Shown: in pieces, positions 7,328-11,104 of the stretch
Layout of the letters: each line of letters opens with the position of its first letter
Numbering within the stretch: the first letter of the stretch is position 1
From: an uncultured beta proteobacterium
GTDB lineage: Bacteria; Pseudomonadota; Gammaproteobacteria; Burkholderiales; Burkholderiaceae_C
Length of the DNA stretch: 11,104 bases
Assembly: GCA_903944555.1 (NCBI GenBank)
Contig: CAJASG010000262.1
Location: forward strand, 1-11,104
Reading direction: 5' to 3'
Position numbers and translations under genes: made by a program
The notes under the pieces: model-generated
Database searches by the model: none
What the model saw: only the letters and a program-made list of their open reading frames with translations
Told to the model about the DNA's origin: nothing

Positions 7328-7377
7328 TGCTCCGCAGTGTCAGAATTCAAGCCGCTTTCAGAGTAACCTTATCACCC

Positions 7378-8472
7378 ATGCCTCGCCCCATACAAGCCAC
7401 CATCCATACCCAAGGACTTCGCAATAATCTGGAGCGTATCCGCCAGCGGGCCCCCGATGCCAGGGTTTGGGCCGTTGTCAAGGCCAATGCCTATGGCCAC
7501 GGAATAGAGCGCGTGTTTGACGGGCTGCGCGGCGCCGACGGGTTCGCCCTGCTCGACCTGAATGAGGCGCAGCGTGTGCGTGACCTGGGTTGGCGTGGTC
7601 CCATATTGTTGCTGGAGGGGGCGTTTGAGCTGCGCGACTTGGAATTGTGTTCGCGCCTGGATTTGTGGCACACGGTGCACTGCGATGCGCAAATCGACAT
7701 GTTGGCAGCCCACAAAACCAATGTGCCGCACCGGGTGTTTCTCAAGATGAACTCGGGCATGAATCGCCTCGGGTTCGCTCCCCAGCGCTACCGATCAGCT
7801 TGGACCCGCCTGAACGCATTGCCCCAGGTGGATGAAATTTCGCTGATGACGCACTTCAGCGATGCCGATGGCGCCAAGGGCGTTGCAGAGCAAATGCGCG
7901 TGTTCACCGAGTTCACCCATGACTTACCGGGTGAGCGCACCGTGAGTAACAGTGCGGCAACCTTGCGCTACGCCCCCGACGCAATGGCCTCCGACTGGGT
8001 GCGTCCTGGCATTGCCGTGTACGGCAGCGCGCCGGACTTCCCCGAGCACACGGCCGCGCAGTGGGGCTTGCAACCCACCTTGACATTGGCCGCAAAAATC
8101 ATCGCGGTGCAGGACATTGCTGCGGGTGCAACGGTTGGGTACGGCTCCGGGTTTACTGCCGCAGGCCCCATGCGCATCGGGGTGGTCGCTTGTGGCTATG
8201 CCGACGGATATCCCCGCATTTGCCCTACCGGGACTCCGGTGTTGGTCGACGGCGTACGCACGCGCACCGTGGGGCGTGTCAGCATGGACATGATTACCGT
8301 GGATTTGGGCCCAACGCCCAGCAGTGGGCCCGGCAGCGAAGTGACTCTGTGGGGGCGTGCCGTCAACGGTGTGGTGCTACCGATTGACGAGGTCGCTGCC
8401 AGCGCCGCAACGGTCGGATACGAGTTGATGTGTGGACTGGCGCAACGGGTTCCCGTGGGAGTGGAGGCGTGA
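7378..8472 (+). CDS. alr: Alanine racemase (PLP-dependent)
   Basis: Alanine racemase converts L-alanine to D-alanine for peptidoglycan, using pyridoxal phosphate in the cytoplasm. The 364-residue product has the N-terminal TIM-barrel with the PLP lysine Lys35 in [10 protein letters not shown], and the C-terminal beta domain with the catalytic base Tyr255 in [19 protein letters not shown] (123-133), SNSAATLRY (190-198), RPGIAVYGS (209-217) and [13 protein letters not shown] (299-311) are all family segments. The frame is open from an ATG at 7327, but I chose 7378 because [15 protein letters not shown] is the standard start for this group and the extra 17 residues are unlike it. There is no strong ribosome site. 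A TAACCT at 7364-7369 could be a -10 giving a near-leaderless message, but that is weak. The next gene begins within the alr stop, so alr heads a probable operon. Confidence 0.95.
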   Translation: MPRPIQATIHTQGLRNNLERIRQRAPDARVWAVVKANAYGHGIERVFDGLRGADGFALLDLNEAQRVRDLGWRGPILLLEGAFELRDLELCSRLDLWHTVHCDAQIDMLAAHKTNVPHRVFLKMNSGMNRLGFAPQRYRSAWTRLNALPQVDEISLMTHFSDADGAKGVAEQMRVFTEFTHDLPGERTVSNSAATLRYAPDAMASDWVRPGIAVYGSAPDFPEHTAAQWGLQPTLTLAAKIIAVQDIAAGATVGYGSGFTAAGPMRIGVVACGYADGYPRICPTGTPVLVDGVRTRTVGRVSMDMITVDLGPTPSSGPGSEVTLWGRAVNGVVLPIDEVAASAATVGYELMCGLAQRVPVGVEA

Positions 8473-9677
8473 AATATTTCCCCATTCCTGTCGCCTTGCT
8501 GGAGATTGGCAAGCCCTTGCCGGTGGATGTGTGGAGTTCCACGGGCAACCTGTTGTTGCGCAAGGGGCAGCCCGTGGTGTCAGAGCAGCACCGCGAAAAG
8601 CTGCATGCCCACAACGCGTCTTCCACCTTGGCCGACGCCATGGCTTGGCAGCGCTCTTATGAGCGCATGGTGCACGCCATGCTGCGTGGTGGAGTGGAGA
8701 TGCAGGAAATATCCAGGGCCTCCATGCCCAGCGAAATTCGAGAGACCGACTACGTGGTGGGGGAAAGCGTTAGCGGTGGTTGGCTGGATTTGCAGGAGGT
8801 GTTGCGCGGCATTCTTTACCAGGGGGGGCTGGCCATCAACCCCCTGCGGCGCTTGGCAGGGATCGAAAAAAAGGCGACCGAGTTGTTGAAGACCGACCCC
8901 GATGACAGCCTGTTTTGTTTGTTTCAGGCTTTGGCGGACGACTCTTTGGGTTATTGCGCAACCCACGCCTTGTTGTGCGCAGTGGTGTGCAAGTTGACGG
9001 CGGAGAAGTTGGGTATCTCGCCGGCACTGGCGCAGCCACTGTTCCGTGCCGCTCTAACCATGAACATCGGCATGGCCCGTGACCAGGACAGCATGGCACG
9101 CCAGAACTCAGCTCCCACCGACTGGCAGCGCACCCTGATACGTGAGCATCCTGAAAAAAGTGTGGAAATCCTGGCGGGATTTGGTGTCGACGACGCTGAG
9201 CAACTCGATATTGTGCGTTGGCATCACTCGGACGAGTCGCCAGAGGGTCTGGTGCACACGCAAGCAAGCCGGCAGCTTTTGGCACTGACCGACGGGTTTG
9301 TTGCACGAATGGCGGCACGCAAGACCCGCTCACCACTGTCCCCAGTGAAAGCCATTCGCTCCATGGTGTTGGGCGCAGAGGGTGAGGCTATTGGCGTTGG
9401 TTCTGCCATGGCACAGGCTGTGGGGTTCTACCCGCCGGGTAGCTACGTGCTGCTGGCCAATGGAGACATCGCCGTGGCCGCGCAGCGGGGCGCGCGGGCC
9501 AACACCCCTTGGGTGATCAGCCTTGTGAACAAGGACGGCATGCCGATTGCGACTTACAAAGCCAGGGACTCATCCAACCCTGCCTATGCGATTGAGTCGC
9601 CGGTGGATTTTGAAACGGTCCGGGTGACGGTCAACCTGGAGAAGGTCCGCAAGGCCCGGGCGGCAATTTCCCGGTAG
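8469..9677 (+). CDS. Degenerate HD-GYP-like domain protein
   Basis: HD-GYP proteins normally hydrolyse c-di-GMP; this 402-residue relative probably does not. The GTG start overlaps the alr stop (GTGA), with GGGAG at 8457-8461 seven nt upstream; an upstream ATG at 8430 in the same frame lies well inside alr and is less likely. Residues 3-48 resemble the small N-terminal region of HD-GYP proteins ([18 protein letters not shown]). The helical core aligns by eye with [13 protein letters not shown] (163-170), [11 protein letters not shown] (193-203), [11 protein letters not shown] (225-235), [10 protein letters not shown] (251-260), [21 protein letters not shown] (272-292) and [19 protein letters not shown] (319-337). 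The HD metal pair is replaced by Met198-Asn199 and the GYP motif is absent. It may act as a c-di-GMP or protein-binding regulator. The family is fairly certain; the function is inferred. Confidence 0.78.
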   Translation: MKYFPIPVALLEIGKPLPVDVWSSTGNLLLRKGQPVVSEQHREKLHAHNASSTLADAMAWQRSYERMVHAMLRGGVEMQEISRASMPSEIRETDYVVGESVSGGWLDLQEVLRGILYQGGLAINPLRRLAGIEKKATELLKTDPDDSLFCLFQALADDSLGYCATHALLCAVVCKLTAEKLGISPALAQPLFRAALTMNIGMARDQDSMARQNSAPTDWQRTLIREHPEKSVEILAGFGVDDAEQLDIVRWHHSDESPEGLVHTQASRQLLALTDGFVARMAARKTRSPLSPVKAIRSMVLGAEGEAIGVGSAMAQAVGFYPPGSYVLLANGDIAVAAQRGARANTPWVISLVNKDGMPIATYKARDSSNPAYAIESPVDFETVRVTVNLEKVRKARAAISR

Positions 9678-9695
9678 CGCCAGGAAAAATCGCTC

Positions 9696-9725
9696 TAGAA
9701 ATACTGTGTCTTCATACAGTATGAT
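9696..9725 (+). promoter_or_regulatory. Putative radA promoter
   Basis: TATGAT at 9720-9725 matches five of six bases of the -10 consensus. TAGAAA at 9696-9701 is a four-of-six -35 candidate with an 18-nt spacer. A start about 7 nt after the -10 would fall at or next to the radA ATG (9732), and no ribosome site lies between, so the radA message from here could be leaderless. Read-through from the upstream operon could also supply radA. Confidence 0.5.
9702..9721. promoter_or_regulatory. Putative LexA (SOS) box upstream of radA
   Basis: TACTGT (9702-9707) and ACAGTA (9716-9721) form a perfect inverted repeat with an 8-nt spacer. This fits the proteobacterial LexA consensus CTGT-N8-ACAG, including the outer TA bases of the E. 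coli form. It ends 10 nt before the radA ATG and overlaps the putative -10, so a bound repressor would block transcription. The sequence match is direct; LexA binding is inferred. Confidence 0.8.
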
Positions 9726-9731
9726 CTTCGC

Positions 9732-11099
9732 ATGGCCAAAGACAAAACCAATTACGTTTGCTCCGACTGTGGCGGGATCAGCCCCAAATGGTTGGGCAAA
9801 TGCCCGCACTGCAACGCCTGGAACACCCTGATTGAATCGGTGGCGGAAAGTGCCTCCACCACCAAAAATCGGTTTGCGGCACTGGCCAAGACGGCAGAGG
9901 TGACGACGCTGGGAGACATTGATGCGGTGGACATGGCCCGCACCCCGACAGGGCACGAGGAGCTGGACCGCGTGCTGGGGGGCGGCATTGTCGAAGGCGG
10001 TGTGGTGCTGATTGGCGGGGACCCCGGCATTGGCAAGTCCACGCTGTTGTTGCAAGCGCTCGACTCTTTGCAACGCAATGGCAAAAATACCCTGTACGTC
10101 ACTGGCGAAGAGAGCGGCGCCCAAGTGGCATTGCGTTCGCGCCGTCTCGGGTTGGACAACAGCCAGGTCAAAGTGCTGGCCGAGATCGGCCTGGAGAAAA
10201 TTCTGGCCACGCTGCACGCCATGCAGCCCGACATTGCCGTCATCGACTCCATCCAAACGGTGTATTCCGACCAGCTCACCTCCGCTCCCGGCTCGGTGGC
10301 GCAGGTGCGCGAGTGTGCGGCGCACCTCACGCGCGCGGCCAAAGCCAGCGGCGTGTGCATTGTGCTGGTGGGCCATGTGACCAAAGAAGGCACCTTGGCC
10401 GGGCCACGCGTGCTGGAGCACATGGTGGACACGGTGCTTTACTTTGAGGGCGATACGCACAGCAGTTTCCGGTTGGTGCGTGCCATCAAGAATCGCTTTG
10501 GCGCGGTCAATGAAATTGGCGTGTTTGCCATGACCGAAAAGGGCCTCAAGGGCGTGAGTAATCCCAGTGCCATCTTCTTGAGCCAACATGCGGAGCCGGT
10601 GCCCGGCAGTTGTGTGATGGTCACGCTGGAAGGCACCCGGCCAATGCTGGTGGAAATCCAGGCGCTGGTGGACAGCGGTGGACCGAGTCCACGACGCTTA
10701 AGTGTGGGCCTGGACAAGGATCGTCTGGCGATGCTCTTGGCGGTGCTGCACCGCCATGCCGGAGTGGCGTGCATGGACCAGGATGTGTTTGTGAATGCAG
10801 TCGGCGGCGTGCGCATCAGCGAGCCCGCCGCTGACTTGGCCGTGATGTTGGCCATTACTTCCAGCCTGCGCGGCAAGCCCTTGCCCAAAGGATTTTTCGC
10901 CTTTGGCGAGGTGGGTCTAGCCGGCGAGGTGCGCCCCGCACCGCGTGGACAGGAACGCCTCAGGGAAGCCGCCAAGTTGGGTTTCACCGTAGCGGTAGTG
11001 CCCAAATCCAATGCGCCCAAGAAAGCTATTGAGGGCTTGACCATCCATGCGGTGGAGCGGGTGGAGCAGGCCATGGGCATCGTGCGTGAACTGGGTTGA
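9732..11099 (+). CDS. radA: DNA repair protein RadA (Sms)
   Basis: RadA is a RecA-like, hexameric DNA motor that processes recombination intermediates by driving branch migration alongside RecA. The 455-residue product is complete. It has the N-terminal C4 zinc finger (Cys10, 13, 24 and 27), the Walker A motif GGDPGIGKST at 95-104, the RadA-specific KNRFG at 253-257 and a C-terminal Lon-protease-like domain ending in AVERVEQAMGIVRELG. Length is normal for the family. It follows the HD-GYP-like gene on the same strand after 54 nt, a gap that holds a LexA-type box and a -10 element. SOS induction is therefore likely, in addition to possible read-through from alr. MAKDKTNYVCSDCGG is the expected N-terminus, supporting the ATG despite the absence of a ribosome site. 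Confidence 0.97.
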   Translation: MAKDKTNYVCSDCGGISPKWLGKCPHCNAWNTLIESVAESASTTKNRFAALAKTAEVTTLGDIDAVDMARTPTGHEELDRVLGGGIVEGGVVLIGGDPGIGKSTLLLQALDSLQRNGKNTLYVTGEESGAQVALRSRRLGLDNSQVKVLAEIGLEKILATLHAMQPDIAVIDSIQTVYSDQLTSAPGSVAQVRECAAHLTRAAKASGVCIVLVGHVTKEGTLAGPRVLEHMVDTVLYFEGDTHSSFRLVRAIKNRFGAVNEIGVFAMTEKGLKGVSNPSAIFLSQHAEPVPGSCVMVTLEGTRPMLVEIQALVDSGGPSPRRLSVGLDKDRLAMLLAVLHRHAGVACMDQDVFVNAVGGVRISEPAADLAVMLAITSSLRGKPLPKGFFAFGEVGLAGEVRPAPRGQERLREAAKLGFTVAVVPKSNAPKKAIEGLTIHAVERVEQAMGIVRELG

Positions 11100-11104
11100 C
11101 CTGG

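Noticed and set aside
7327..7377. 17-residue N-terminal extension of alanine racemase from ATG 7327
   Set aside because: That ATG lies within the putative lplT promoter and the extension is unlike other alanine racemases; ATG 7378 gives the normal N-terminus.
9570..10589. Open frame of 339 codons on the minus strand opposite radA
   Set aside because: It is codon-aligned with radA, its first base lying opposite the radA third position. In that frame stops need TTA, CTA or TCA codons in the sense gene, which are rare in GC-rich genes. The product is His/Gln/Arg-rich with no recognisable domain.

Overview
The window looks like ordinary chromosome from a GC-rich betaproteobacterium, most probably a member of the Comamonadaceae (Rhodoferax/Polaromonas/Acidovorax type). 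The reasons are the protein flavour, the lplT / alr / radA neighbourhood and a short dispersed repeat typical of that family inside glcE. There is no phage, insertion sequence, CRISPR array, rRNA or tRNA. The window is almost fully coding and no stretch of 300 bases lacks a gene.

Layout. (1) 1-1628, plus strand: the 3' part of an aldose 1-epimerase (mutarotase) gene, overlapped by 4 nt by an SMP-30/gluconolactonase-type gene. Together they suggest oxidative sugar catabolism (anomer conversion, then lactone hydrolysis). (2) 1695-4135, plus strand: glcE and glcF, the FAD-binding and iron-sulfur subunits of glycolate oxidase. The catalytic subunit gene glcD is not next to them. (3) 4132-4617, minus strand: a cysteine-type glutathione peroxidase, convergent with glcF and divergent from the next gene. 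(4) 4764-5969, plus strand: a membrane-bound diguanylate cyclase with an intact GGEEF motif and an intact inhibitory I-site. (5) 5966-7249, minus strand: the lysophospholipid transporter gene lplT. (6) 7378-11099, plus strand: alr (alanine racemase), a gene for a degenerate HD-GYP-like protein that starts with GTG inside the alr stop, then radA.

The most interesting details are regulatory or structural. A LexA-type palindrome (TACTGT-N8-ACAGTA) overlaps the putative -10 of radA, suggesting SOS control. A perfect 9-bp inverted repeat lies in the leader of lplT, facing alr. A family-specific dispersed repeat is read in frame through glcE. The HD-GYP-like protein has Met-Asn where the metal-binding His-Asp pair should be. 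Both convergent gene pairs overlap by exactly 4 nt at their stop codons.

The genes do not form one pathway. They cover sugar and glycolate oxidation, peroxide defence, c-di-GMP signalling, envelope maintenance (lplT, alr) and recombinational repair (radA). I see no convincing evidence for an undescribed multigene system. The best leads are the SOS-type box at radA, the repeat-derived segment of GlcE and the probably non-catalytic HD-GYP protein.
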